Source: Caldilineaceae bacterium (GTDB lineage: Bacteria > Chloroflexota > Anaerolineae > Caldilineales > Caldilineaceae). From it: DNA of 64,000 nt. The stretch's first letter is position 1, and each line of letters opens with the position of its first letter. Position numbers and translations under genes: made by a program. The notes beneath the pieces were generated by a model. The model had not been told where the DNA came from. It made no database searches and saw only the letters and a list, made by a program, of their open reading frames with translations. The stretch lies in the NCBI GenBank assembly GCA_020433455.1, contig JAGRCP010000018.1:17201-81200 (forward strand), written 5' to 3'. This document shows positions 43,466 to 51,638 of this stretch, piece by piece.

Positions 43466-43744
43466 TTAGAAGCGACTCGCCAGCTCTCCTTCGATTTCCT
43501 GCCAGGTTTGGCCGCGCTGGGCCAGCAAGACCAGACAGTGGTAGAGCAGATCGGCCATTTCGTAGCGGACGCGTTCATCGCCTTCGCCCTTGGCCGCAAT
43601 GATGACTTCAACCGCCTCCTCGCCGATCTTCTTCAGGATTTCGTTTTCGCCGGCACGCAATAGTTCAGCCGTGTAGGAGCCTTCCGGCATGGTTTCCTTG
43701 CGCGCTTCGATTGTAGCAAACAGGTCGGATAACGTATTGGACAT
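43466..43744 (-). CDS. hisE: Phosphoribosyl-ATP pyrophosphatase
   Basis: A 92-aa stand-alone HisE (MazG-like fold) that converts phosphoribosyl-ATP to phosphoribosyl-AMP and pyrophosphate in histidine synthesis. The core [18 protein letters not shown] and [15 protein letters not shown] carries the Mg-binding Glu/Asp residues. GGAG lies 7 nt before the ATG. It is separated from hisI by 137 bp of AT-rich, GATTGGAGATT-repeat sequence, so it may have its own promoter. Confidence 0.95.
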   Translation of the reverse strand: MSNTLSDLFATIEARKETMPEGSYTAELLRAGENEILKKIGEEAVEVIIAAKGEGDERVRYEMADLLYHCLVLLAQRGQTWQEIEGELASRF

Positions 43745-43881
43745 TGGGAACTCCAGTGGGTGGGATTGGTATCGGGTTGTTGGGATATGTGGTGGTGATT
43801 AGGAGATGTGGGATTGAGAGATTGGAGATTGGAGATTCAAAGATCGGGGAGAATCTACCTGTCTCCCTACTTTCTATCTCT

Positions 43882-44259
43882 TTACAGATTACCGTTCTCC
43901 ACACTCACCGCCCTGAAAAAGCACGTCTCAGCGCCGGTATGACAGGCCGGACCGGCCGGATTGACCAACACAAGCAGCGTATCGCCGTCGCAGTCGATGA
44001 GCAGATCGACAACCGGCTGGACATGACCGCTGGTCGCGCCTTTGTGCCATAACTCTCCACGGCTGCGGCTCCAAAAAACGGTCTCGCCTGTGGAGAGGGT
44101 CTGTTCCAGGCTTACAGCGTTCATCCACGCCAGCATGAGCACGCGGCCGGTCACCGCGTCCTGGACGACGGCTGGAACCAGTCCCGCAGCATTAAAATGC
44201 ACCTGGGCGATAAATTCTTCAACAGGAAGAGAGGCGGAGAAAACGACAAAATCGTTCAT
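43882..44259 (-). CDS. hisI: Phosphoribosyl-AMP cyclohydrolase
   Basis: A 125-aa HisI, opening the adenine ring of phosphoribosyl-AMP. Signature segments are [36 protein letters not shown], the metal-binding [10 protein letters not shown] and the zinc Cys pair in [13 protein letters not shown]. It is separate from hisE here, unlike the bifunctional HisIE of enterobacteria. It follows hisF with a 2-bp gap. Confidence 0.95.
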   Translation of the reverse strand: MNDFVVFSASLPVEEFIAQVHFNAAGLVPAVVQDAVTGRVLMLAWMNAVSLEQTLSTGETVFWSRSRGELWHKGATSGHVQPVVDLLIDCDGDTLLVLVNPAGPACHTGAETCFFRAVSVENGNL

Positions 44260-44261
44260 GC

Positions 44262-45059
44262 TTAGATGATATCCGCGGGCGGAATGCGTACAGCCACGCC
44301 TGCCTCGACCAGGCTACGCTTGACATCCATGATGGAGAGTTGACGGAAGTGAAAAAGACTGGCTGCGAGCGCGGCCGCGGCCCGGCCCTCGGTGAGGGCC
44401 TGGGCGAAATGTTCGGGACGCCCCGCGCCGCCCGAGGCAATCACGGGAATGCTGACGGCGTCGCTGATCGCGCGGGTCAGACTCACGTCATACCCTTCCT
44501 GGGTGCCGTCGCCGTCCATGGAGGTGAGGAGAATTTCGCCGGCGCCCCGGGCTTCCACTTCCCGGGCCCAGGTCACGGCGTCCAATTCCGTCCTGATACG
44601 CCCGCCGCTCACGTAGACGTCCCAGCCCGGTCCGCGCGCTTCCGCCTCAACGGGCGTACGCAATTTGGCGTCGATCGCGACCACGATACACTGGCTGCCG
44701 AAACGCTTGGCGCCCTCATTGATGATGGCAGGGTTGGCCACAGCCGCGCTGTTAAGGCTCACCTTATCCGCCCCGGCCAGGAGAATAGCGCGCATATCCT
44801 CAACGGTACGCAGCCCGCCGCCCACAGTGAAAGGAATAAAAACGGTGTCGGCCACCCGGCGCACCATCTCAGTGACAATCTCCCGGGCCTCATGGGTTGC
44901 GGTTATGTCAAGGAAAACCAGTTCATCCGCGCCTTCCTGATCATAGATGCGGGCCTGCTCCACCGGATCGCCGGCATCCACAAGGTCCACAAAGTTGACG
45001 CCCTTGACAACGCGCCCGTTTTTGACATCCAGACAGGGGATAATGCGTTTGGCAAGCAT
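44262..45059 (-). CDS. hisF: Imidazole glycerol phosphate synthase, cyclase subunit
   Basis: A 265-aa (beta/alpha)8-barrel subunit that joins PRFAR with ammonia from HisH. The catalytic Asp of the N-terminal [12 protein letters not shown] and the second Asp in [15 protein letters not shown] are both present, as are the phosphate-binding loops ([23 protein letters not shown]). A glutaminase partner (hisH) is encoded in the same cluster. The gap to hisA is 6 bp. Confidence 0.96.
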   Translation of the reverse strand: MLAKRIIPCLDVKNGRVVKGVNFVDLVDAGDPVEQARIYDQEGADELVFLDITATHEAREIVTEMVRRVADTVFIPFTVGGGLRTVEDMRAILLAGADKVSLNSAAVANPAIINEGAKRFGSQCIVVAIDAKLRTPVEAEARGPGWDVYVSGGRIRTELDAVTWAREVEARGAGEILLTSMDGDGTQEGYDVSLTRAISDAVSIPVIASGGAGRPEHFAQALTEGRAAAALAASLFHFRQLSIMDVKRSLVEAGVAVRIPPADII

Positions 45060-45065
45060 AGAAAT

Positions 45066-46331
45066 CTATTCGTTGAGAGGAATGCCCAGATAGGCTAGCG
45101 CAGCATCCAGCGCGGGCAATTGCTCAGGCGAGGTTTCGGTCAGCAGTTCCCACGTCTCACGCGGATTGCCCCAGCGCGATTCACAGTGATTCTCATTGCC
45201 CAGGCAGATCACGCCGTCAGCCACCCGGGCCAGATAGTAGACGACCTTGCGCTGCACATCATAACAGCGGATTTTGGCGACGTAATTCAACTCCGTCCGA
45301 CACGTCTCATGCAGCTCTTCTATGCTCAGATTCGTCTCTTCGCTGAACTTCCGCAAGGCGCAGGCCAGGTCATCCTCGCCTCCTTCATAACAGCCGCGGG
45401 GAAATTGCCACTTTTCAAAATAGAGATTAAAGAGCAGCAAAAATTCAGGTCCGTCAGGCGTTAGGCGATAGGGAACAATGCCGGCGCTCCGGCGAGTCAA
45501 CGGTCGGGCGGCCACGTCAATCGCCTCGACCAGGTCCAGCGCGCCGGTGTAAATCGCCTGTCCGGTAATAACGCCCTCAATGTGAAATTGCTCATGCTGC
45601 TTAAGAAGACGAATATCGTCCAGGGAAGCTACGCCGCCGCTGGCGATGACCTGCAAGCCGGTCACGTCGCCCAATCGGCTGGTCATGTCGATGTCCACCC
45701 CGCTGAGCATGCCGTCCCGCCCAATATCCGTGTAGACGACCAAGCGCACGCCCAGGGCGAACATGCGATGCCCCAACTCAATCACATCCAGCGCACTGGT
45801 CTCCTGCCAGCCGTGGGTAGCGACCTTGCCGTCACGCGCGTCAATGCCCGCCACGATACGCTCTGCGCCCCAAATACCGATGGCCTCGCGTACCAAAGCC
45901 GGATCCTTGACCGCTGCTGTCCCCAGCACGACCCGATCGGCGCCCAACTCCAGCGCCAGCCGAATATCATCCAGGCTGCGCAGACCGCCGCCGAACTGAA
46001 TGGGAATATCCACCGCCTGACGGATTTCAGTCAGACGCCACAGGTTGACGGGCAGACGGCGGCGCAACTCGTCCCGGGGCGCTTCCGGCGCATCGGCATC
46101 AGGATGTTGGACCAGAATAGAAGGGGGACGATGCAGCGCCAGGAGATATTCCGACGAATCGCCCAGCGCGCCGTCCAGATTAACGACGTGAAGCCACTGC
46201 GCGCCCTGGTCCGCCCAGTGGCGAGCCATGGCCGCGGGGTCCTCGCCAAAGACCGTTTCGGCATCCGGATCGCCTTGGCGCAGGCGCACGCAGCGTCCGT
46301 TACGCAAATCGATAGCAGGGTAGATGATCAT
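45066..46331 (-). CDS. hisA: HisA fused to an Ap4A-hydrolase-like Nudix domain
   Basis: A 421-aa fusion. Residues 1 to about 275 are HisA, the ProFAR isomerase: [14 protein letters not shown] with catalytic Asp8, VQFGGG-type loop [13 protein letters not shown], and [12 protein letters not shown] with the second Asp. It has an insertion of roughly 30-40 residues ([16 protein letters not shown]...) between barrel elements. After a short linker the Nudix domain runs 285-421: [19 protein letters not shown], box G-x5-E-x7-R-K-x2-E-E-x-N, and ETWELLTE, similar to dinucleoside-tetraphosphate hydrolases. In the box the first catalytic Glu (RE) is Lys328 and the final Gly is Asn, so activity may be altered. 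The ATG at 46331 gives the standard HisA N-terminus. It sits 2 bp after the upstream gene. Confidence 0.9.
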   Translation of the reverse strand: MIIYPAIDLRNGRCVRLRQGDPDAETVFGEDPAAMARHWADQGAQWLHVVNLDGALGDSSEYLLALHRPPSILVQHPDADAPEAPRDELRRRLPVNLWRLTEIRQAVDIPIQFGGGLRSLDDIRLALELGADRVVLGTAAVKDPALVREAIGIWGAERIVAGIDARDGKVATHGWQETSALDVIELGHRMFALGVRLVVYTDIGRDGMLSGVDIDMTSRLGDVTGLQVIASGGVASLDDIRLLKQHEQFHIEGVITGQAIYTGALDLVEAIDVAARPLTRRSAGIVPYRLTPDGPEFLLLFNLYFEKWQFPRGCYEGGEDDLACALRKFSEETNLSIEELHETCRTELNYVAKIRCYDVQRKVVYYLARVADGVICLGNENHCESRWGNPRETWELLTETSPEQLPALDAALAYLGIPLNE

Positions 46332-46333
46332 GC

Positions 46334-47212
46334 CTACAACTCTAGCACAAGAGTATCGCAGGCGAACGTAACGTCCCATCCTCGTTGTGCGCGCAAATTG
46401 GCGGCAAGTTGCTCATATTCCGCCGGAGTAACGGAAAAGGGCTCTTCAAGATGGCCGAAAACGATGCGTTTAGGCTGAATTTGTTCGATTATCTCCAGGG
46501 TTTGGAGAAAGGTCGCTTCTGATTGCAGCACCGGATGCCCCAAAGGAATCAGCCGCTCGCCACTCAGGGGGTGAAACTCAAAGACGCCGGCAGGCAGATA
46601 GAGAAAATCCACGCCCTGAAGGAAAGCGGGCGGCGCCCAGCCGACCAGTTCATCCATGCAGATAAGAGCCCGACGGGGCGTGGAGCCGTCGTTGATCTCC
46701 TCCTCGAAGAGGTAACCGTAGACGTAGCCGATATCCAGCAAAACTGGGGTGACGCGCCAGCCGCCGAACGTGAGCGGTGCGTCAAATCTGTGCAGGTCCA
46801 CCAGGCCGAGGTTGGCCAAATAGCGGAAATTTTCGGCCAGCCCCAACTGCTCCTCAAAATCTTCCGCTACCTTGGGCGGCAGGTAAACCGGCGTACAGAG
46901 ATTTTCAGGCGGCAGGCCATTGGTGTCCCAGTTACGCATCTCGAAGACGCGCCGCCCTGCCGTATGATCAGGATGCCAATGACTGTAGAAGGCCGCAGCA
47001 ATCTCGCCCACTGATGAGCGATCCAACTGGCGCATGCTCTCCTCAGGCGTGTCGATGAGGATGTTCGGACCGTGGACGAAGACGCTCGGTCCCGTGCGCA
47101 ACCAGGGAATGCCATGCTCCCGCGCTCCCTGGCAGAGGATGCATTGACAGCCGGGCCGGGGCGTGCCGAACGCGCCGCCCGAGCCGAGGATTTCCAAACG
47201 AAATTCCGTCAT
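46334..47212 (-). CDS. PhnP-like MBL-fold metallo-hydrolase
   Basis: A 292-aa metallo-beta-lactamase-fold hydrolase, related at the N-terminus to PhnP ([20 protein letters not shown] against the PhnP start). PhnP opens phosphoribosyl 1,2-cyclic phosphate. The metal motif SHWHPDH, an Asp in CMDEL and a late His in VFGHLEE are present. The third metal His of PhnP, expected in a PLNH-like segment, seems to be replaced ([12 protein letters not shown]), so the metal site may differ. It lies between hisH (10-bp gap) and hisA (2-bp gap) in a compact operon. Its place there suggests an action on a phosphoribosyl compound; this is inferred. Confidence 0.8.
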   Translation of the reverse strand: MTEFRLEILGSGGAFGTPRPGCQCILCQGAREHGIPWLRTGPSVFVHGPNILIDTPEESMRQLDRSSVGEIAAAFYSHWHPDHTAGRRVFEMRNWDTNGLPPENLCTPVYLPPKVAEDFEEQLGLAENFRYLANLGLVDLHRFDAPLTFGGWRVTPVLLDIGYVYGYLFEEEINDGSTPRRALICMDELVGWAPPAFLQGVDFLYLPAGVFEFHPLSGERLIPLGHPVLQSEATFLQTLEIIEQIQPKRIVFGHLEEPFSVTPAEYEQLAANLRAQRGWDVTFACDTLVLEL

Positions 47213-47221
47213 GTGGACACC

Positions 47222-47902
47222 TTACGTGAGAGTGGGCGAAATCGCGGGTTCCTGCTCCATGACCATCTGCATGAAGTTGCTGAGGATACGCAGCCCGACA
47301 GTGTGGCTCTTCTCCGGATGGGGCTGAATACCCCAGGCGTTATCCCTCCGCACAATGCTGGGATAGTCAATGCCGTAGTCGGTAGCGGCCAATACGGACG
47401 ACGGATCCGCCGCGTCGCAAAAATAGCTATGAGCAAAGTAGGCGTATGAACCGTCAGGCACGCCCGCGAGGAGAAGATCATCCCGGCGGCGATGAAGTTG
47501 ATTCCATCCGATTTGGGGCACGCGCAGATTGTGGCCCGGATGGCGGGGGTCTGCCATATTGCCGGGAAAGCGCGTCACATGACCGGGGATTAGGTGAAGC
47601 CCTTCATGCTCGCCCATCTCTTCGCTGCTGTCGAAAAGCATCTGCATCCCCACACAGATACCCAGAAGCGGCGTCCCGGCGGCCACTGCGTCCAGAAGCG
47701 GGGCCTCCAGTCGTTGAAGGCGCAGGTTGTCGATGCTGTCGCCGAACGCGCCCTGCCCAGGCAGAACGACCGCCTGCCAGCGGGTCAGGTCGGCAGGCCG
47801 ATCCACAATATCGACCGGCACGCCCAGAGGCGCCGCCACAGTTTCAAAGGCCTTGTAGACGCTGCGCAGGTTGCCAACGCCATAGTCCAGAATCGCGATC
47901 AT
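47222..47902 (-). CDS. hisH: Imidazole glycerol phosphate synthase, glutamine amidotransferase subunit
   Basis: A 226-aa class I glutaminase that feeds ammonia to HisF. The triad is present: Cys in LLGICVGMQMLFD, and His and Glu in GIQPHPEKS. The N-terminus IAILDYGVGNLRSVYKAFE is canonical. Its ATG overlaps the stop of the DUF402 gene by 4 bp, which ties the two translationally. Confidence 0.95.
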   Translation of the reverse strand: MIAILDYGVGNLRSVYKAFETVAAPLGVPVDIVDRPADLTRWQAVVLPGQGAFGDSIDNLRLQRLEAPLLDAVAAGTPLLGICVGMQMLFDSSEEMGEHEGLHLIPGHVTRFPGNMADPRHPGHNLRVPQIGWNQLHRRRDDLLLAGVPDGSYAYFAHSYFCDAADPSSVLAATDYGIDYPSIVRRDNAWGIQPHPEKSHTVGLRILSNFMQMVMEQEPAISPTLT

Positions 47903-48417
47903 TGGTCATCGTCAGGTTGAGTACGGAGCGAAAAATTACGGACCATGGCCGGAGGGAAAAGATTCTGGCCAATGGCGGTGGTTAAGGCGCGGATGCGCTG
48001 TTCAGCATAGTCCGCCGCCTCATTATCAATCACCCCGGCAGCGACCGCTTCATCAAACCCGGCCTCATTCACAACAAGGATGCGGCTATCTTCCATCACC
48101 CACAGGCCCAGACTCAGATCGAAAGCCGCAATATTCTCTTCGCTCTTGTGGAAGGGCAGCGTAACGGGCGCGTAAATGCCCCACGGCTCCAGTTCGTCAT
48201 CAAAATATTTCTCGATGATCTGCTGCTGTTCCAATAGCCAAAAGCGGAACCAGATATAGCCGGGGCGGACGGGCTTGACCGGAGGTTCCTCATCCTGAAC
48301 AGAAACAAGGTCGGTCCACGTCGCGCGTTCGACCGCCATATCGCTGAAACGCTCGGAGCGATAGTCGGTCATTTCTGCGACTTTTTGCCATTCGCCTTTC
48401 ACAATTTCGGGCAACAT
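47899..48417 (-). CDS. DUF402-domain protein (FomD-like)
   Basis: A 172-aa protein. The second half matches DUF402: YAPVTLPFHKSEENIAAFDL, then DLSLGLWVMEDSRILVVNEAGFDEAVAAGVI, with acidic residues that bind metal in FomD and related nucleoside-di/triphosphatases. The N-terminal third is not recognised. The ATG at 48417 is used here; a TTG at 48453 overlapping the upstream stop by 4 bp is the alternative. It overlaps hisH by 4 bp, so it is probably part of the same operon. A nucleotide-phosphate substrate is plausible but unproven. Confidence 0.7.
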   Translation of the reverse strand: MLPEIVKGEWQKVAEMTDYRSERFSDMAVERATWTDLVSVQDEEPPVKPVRPGYIWFRFWLLEQQQIIEKYFDDELEPWGIYAPVTLPFHKSEENIAAFDLSLGLWVMEDSRILVVNEAGFDEAVAAGVIDNEAADYAEQRIRALTTAIGQNLFPPAMVRNFSLRTQPDDDQ

Positions 48418-48449
48418 AAATAGCAACTCATGATGAGTGATGCCGCGCG

Positions 48450-49265
48450 TCAATACTTCTTCACAATGGCGCGGTACGCATTCGGTTCCCGGTACTGGAT
48501 CAGCTGACGATCTTCCCGCACGTTGCGCACCCGATCCAGATCGATGGTCGCGACAGCATAGCCTTCGATGGCTTCATCCAGGCGGGTATAGACCTCGCCC
48601 GTGGGTCCGGCAATGAGACTATCGCCGTGGAAGCGCATGGTCGGCTCCTCGCCGACGCGGTTGGCCGCGGCCACAAAAACCGCGTTTTCGCCCGCCCGAC
48701 TGAGAATGTGGGCCATCCACAGGTCGCCATATTGCTCTTCCCAGTTAGCGCTCACGGAGATCAGGTCAGCGCCGTCCAGGGTCAAGGCCCGCGCCGCCTC
48801 GGGAAAGGCCAGGTCCGAGCCGCCAATCATACCAAAGCGGCCCCACTCGGTCTCAATGGTCTGAAAGCGATAGCCGTTCCGATAGACCTGGCGCTCCTCG
48901 CCCAGCAGATGCACCTTGCGGTAATCGCCCGCAACTTCGCCCTCCGGCCCCACGCAAACCAGCGCATTGTAAAGGATGCTCTCCACCTTCTCCTTAAGCA
49001 CCAATCCGAAAACAATATAGGCGTTGAAATCATTGGCGCGCTTGGCCAGGTAATTGGTGGCATGGCCCGGCACGCGTTCGGCCAGGTCTGTCGCGCGCAG
49101 GCCCAGCTCATTGCCGGTGTAACTCAACTCCGGAAAAACAATGAGGTCCGTCTTCTGCTCGCTGCAAATTCGTTCGACAAAATCCCCCATCTTGCGCAAA
49201 TTGGCTTCGGGATTGGCCAGTTCGGGAGCCATCTGCACCAGAGCGATGGTAATTTCACGTGACAT
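48450..49265 (-). CDS. Nitrilase-superfamily homologue lacking the catalytic Cys
   Basis: A 271-aa protein of the carbon-nitrogen hydrolase fold. Two of the three catalytic residues are intact: Glu46 in IVFPELSYTG and Lys117 in YRKVHL. The nucleophile position, normally C-Y-D followed by xxFPE, reads G-S-D-LAFPE with Gly149 (codon GGC, 48819-48821), one base from the Cys codon TGC. The rest of the fold is well kept (SVSANWEEQYGDLW), which argues against a decaying gene. It is the first gene of the his-type cluster. Possible roles are a non-catalytic binding or scaffold protein, or an enzyme with another mechanism. Confidence 0.88.
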   Translation of the reverse strand: MSREITIALVQMAPELANPEANLRKMGDFVERICSEQKTDLIVFPELSYTGNELGLRATDLAERVPGHATNYLAKRANDFNAYIVFGLVLKEKVESILYNALVCVGPEGEVAGDYRKVHLLGEERQVYRNGYRFQTIETEWGRFGMIGGSDLAFPEAARALTLDGADLISVSANWEEQYGDLWMAHILSRAGENAVFVAAANRVGEEPTMRFHGDSLIAGPTGEVYTRLDEAIEGYAVATIDLDRVRNVREDRQLIQYREPNAYRAIVKKY

Positions 49266-49447
49266 CGGTTAGGTTACTCCTTGGGTAGAAGGCGGACAAC
49301 GTCTCAGCGCTATTCCAGCTATTTCTACGCGGCTGCAAAACGCAAATAATTTCTCAAACAGCGGAACAGTATAACACAGGCGAGCGAATTCACCATTTGG
49401 TTGGCTTTGCGCTAGAATAAGCGCCTACGACGACAAGGGAGAATTGT

Positions 49448-49990
49448 ATGAATAAAGTTCGATATTGGATACAAGGAATTTGGCCCGTCCTGCTGACGGC
49501 GGCCATTGTGATCGGATTGGACCAGTGGACCAAAGAACTGGTGCGGCAGAACATCCCCAAATTCGGCCAGACTGAACCGATCCCCGCCCTGGCCCCCTAT
49601 TTCCTCTTCCAGCATGTAGACAATTACGGCGCGGCCTTTGGCATGTTTCAGGGAGGCGGCCTCTTTTTCACCACCGTAGCGTTCATCGTTTCGCTGGGGA
49701 TTCTGTTCTACGCCACCCGCCTGCCCCTGAGCAATTGGTGGATTCGCATCTTACTCGGCATGCAGATGGGCGGCGCCATCGGCAACGTGGTCGATCGCCT
49801 CAACCAGGGTTACGTCACCGACTTCATCAAAATGGGCATACCCGGCGTCTACTACTGGCCCAACTACAACATTGCCGATGCATCCATCGTCTGCGGCGTC
49901 ATCGGTCTGGCCATTACCATCATCATTGAGGACATTCGGGAACAGCGCGCACAGCAGCAAAAGCAGATGGCGGAACCCGGAGTCGGCTGA
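49448..49990 (+). CDS. lspA: Lipoprotein signal peptidase (signal peptidase II)
   Basis: A 180-aa membrane aspartyl peptidase that cleaves prolipoproteins after lipid modification; several such lipoproteins are encoded in this window. Four helices are visible. The catalytic Asp residues are in NVVDRLNQGYVTDFI and YNIADASIVCG, and DNYGAAFGMFQ is the conserved NxGxxF-type motif. AAGGGAG precedes the ATG. It starts a three-gene operon with the RluD-like and Nudix genes. Confidence 0.96.
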   Translation: MNKVRYWIQGIWPVLLTAAIVIGLDQWTKELVRQNIPKFGQTEPIPALAPYFLFQHVDNYGAAFGMFQGGGLFFTTVAFIVSLGILFYATRLPLSNWWIRILLGMQMGGAIGNVVDRLNQGYVTDFIKMGIPGVYYWPNYNIADASIVCGVIGLAITIIIEDIREQRAQQQKQMAEPGVG

Positions 49991-49998
49991 TTAGACCC

Positions 49999-50991
49999 AT
50001 GAACGCCGATTCTGCCGACGAATCGCGCCCCATGGTGATGGAACTGACCGTCACCGGCGACGCGGGCGAACGGCTGGATCGCTGGCTGGCGCAACGTTTG
50101 CCTGAACGCAGCCGCAGCGAGATCCAGCGCTGGATTCGCGAGGGGCGCATTCAGCTTAACGGCAATCCGGCCAAGGCTGCCGACCGACCGGAAGCGGGCG
50201 GGCGCATCCGCATCGAGCTGCCTCCGGAGCCGAGCGGTCCCGAAGCAGCGGCCGAAGAAATTCCCCTCTCCATTATCTACGAAGATGAAGACCTGCTGGT
50301 CATCGACAAGCCGGCCGGCATGGTCGTGCACCCCGCGCCGGGCCATGACGGCGGCACGCTGGTCAACGCAGTTCTACACCATGGCCCGGACATTGCAGGC
50401 GTAGGCGGCGTACGGCGACCGGGCATCGTCCACCGTCTGGACAAGGAGACCAGCGGCCTCATTGTTGTGGCCAAAAACGACCGGGCCCACCGTCATCTCC
50501 AGGCCCAATTCAAAGCGCGTACGGTGTACAAGGAATACCTCGCCCTGACTGAGGGTGTGGTGACGCCGCCGGCCGGACGCATCATTGCGCCCATCGGCCG
50601 CCACCCGGTCCAGCGCAAGCGCCAGGCAGTCCTGCCTGAAGGCTCGACCGGGGCCGCACGCGCGCGCCACGCTGAAACCGAATATCACACTGAAGCCGTC
50701 TATCGGTTTGCGACGCCGGGAGCGGCCGCACGCCGTTTCAGCCTGCTGCGCGTCATCCTCCATACGGGGCGCACGCACCAAATCCGCGTGCACCTGGCCT
50801 GGCGCAATCATCCCGTCGTGGGCGATACGCTTTACGGCTATACGCGCCGATCCCTGCCCATTGCGCGCCAATTTCTCCACGCGCACCGGCTGCGCCTGGT
50901 CCTACCCGGCAGCGACGAAACGCTGGAATTTGTCGCCCCTCTCCCGGCAGATCTGACCGATCTGCTCACTACTTTGGAGCAAGAAGCATGA
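49999..50991 (+). CDS. RluD-type pseudouridine synthase
   Basis: A 330-aa RNA pseudouridine synthase. An S4 RNA-binding domain (GERLDRWLAQRLPERSRSEI) is followed by the catalytic domain with VIDKPAGMVVHP, the active-site GIVHRLDKETSGL (catalytic Asp), and GRTHQIRVHLAW. It probably modifies 23S rRNA. It lies 8 bp after lspA, an arrangement common in bacteria, and overlaps the Nudix gene by 4 bp. Confidence 0.94.
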   Translation: MNADSADESRPMVMELTVTGDAGERLDRWLAQRLPERSRSEIQRWIREGRIQLNGNPAKAADRPEAGGRIRIELPPEPSGPEAAAEEIPLSIIYEDEDLLVIDKPAGMVVHPAPGHDGGTLVNAVLHHGPDIAGVGGVRRPGIVHRLDKETSGLIVVAKNDRAHRHLQAQFKARTVYKEYLALTEGVVTPPAGRIIAPIGRHPVQRKRQAVLPEGSTGAARARHAETEYHTEAVYRFATPGAAARRFSLLRVILHTGRTHQIRVHLAWRNHPVVGDTLYGYTRRSLPIARQFLHAHRLRLVLPGSDETLEFVAPLPADLTDLLTTLEQEA

Positions 50992-51455
50992 ATGATCGCG
51001 GATACGTTTTGCCCTGTAAGCGGGTTGCCGCGGGCGCGCTTTTTCTGGATGAGGCGGACCGGGTGCTGCTGGTTAACCCCACATACAAGCCGGAGTGGGA
51101 AATGCCCGGCGGCATAGTAGAGGAGAACGAATCGCCGCGCCAGGCCTGTATCCGGGAGATCAAAGAAGAGCTGGGTCTGACCATTGAACCCGGTCACCTG
51201 GTCAGTTTGGACTATCGCTCGGCCCAGGCTGTCGGCCACCCGGGCGATGTACTGCGTTTCATCTTCTGGGGCGGACGCTTAAGCGAAGCCGAAATCGGGC
51301 AAATTCGCCTGCAAGCCGAAGAGCTGAGCGAGTACCGCTTCTGCACGCGAGCAGAGGTGCAGCAACGGCTCAAGCCCCGCTTCGCCCAAGCCGTACTGGC
51401 CGGGCTGGATCTGTTGGTCAGCGAAAAGACGCATTACGTGGAGTATTGGGCATAG
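50988..51455 (+). CDS. Nudix hydrolase
   Basis: A 155-aa single-domain Nudix protein. The Nudix box is complete: GGIVEENESPRQACI followed by REIKEELGL (G-x5-E-x7-R-E-U-x-E-E-x-G-U). It starts within the end of the pseudouridine synthase gene (4-bp overlap). Substrate not predictable; MutT- or ADP-ribose-type nucleotides are candidates. It is convergent with the adenosine deaminase gene across an array of small hairpins. Confidence 0.93.
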   Translation: MNDRGYVLPCKRVAAGALFLDEADRVLLVNPTYKPEWEMPGGIVEENESPRQACIREIKEELGLTIEPGHLVSLDYRSAQAVGHPGDVLRFIFWGGRLSEAEIGQIRLQAEELSEYRFCTRAEVQQRLKPRFAQAVLAGLDLLVSEKTHYVEYWA

Positions 51456-51493
51456 GGATTCCGCTTAAACTAAGCGTTATGTCGCATAGGTCA

Positions 51494-51618
51494 CCGGTTG
51501 AAACCGGCGCCTGATACGGAAAGTGCGTTGAAACGCACTGGGCCGACTGCGGGATCGATTCCTCCGCAACCGGCTTGAGCCGGTTTCCCGTAGCAGACAC
51601 CGGTTTGGAACCGGTGTC
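51494..51618. repeat. Array of four short hairpins in a convergent gene gap
   Basis: Four perfect small stem-loops in 125 bp: 51494-51507 (5 bp), 51522-51539 (7 bp), 51568-51585 (7 bp) and 51596-51618 (10 bp). Three have 4-nt TGAA or TTGA loops; the last has a 3-nt TGG loop. Arms are mainly ACCGGT-like. It resembles REP/BIME-type intergenic repeats. It fills most of the gap between the Nudix and adenosine deaminase genes. Confidence 0.75.
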
Positions 51619-51638
51619 GGGTCTTACCCTAAATTGTA

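Noticed and set aside
43466..44259. hisI and hisE as a split or frameshifted hisIE gene
   Set aside because: Both have complete family lengths, proper starts and stops, and hisE has its own Shine-Dalgarno, so they are two separate genes.
51494..51618. CRISPR-like regular repeats
   Set aside because: The units are self-complementary hairpins of different sequence, with no identical direct repeats, no spacers of constant length and no cas genes.
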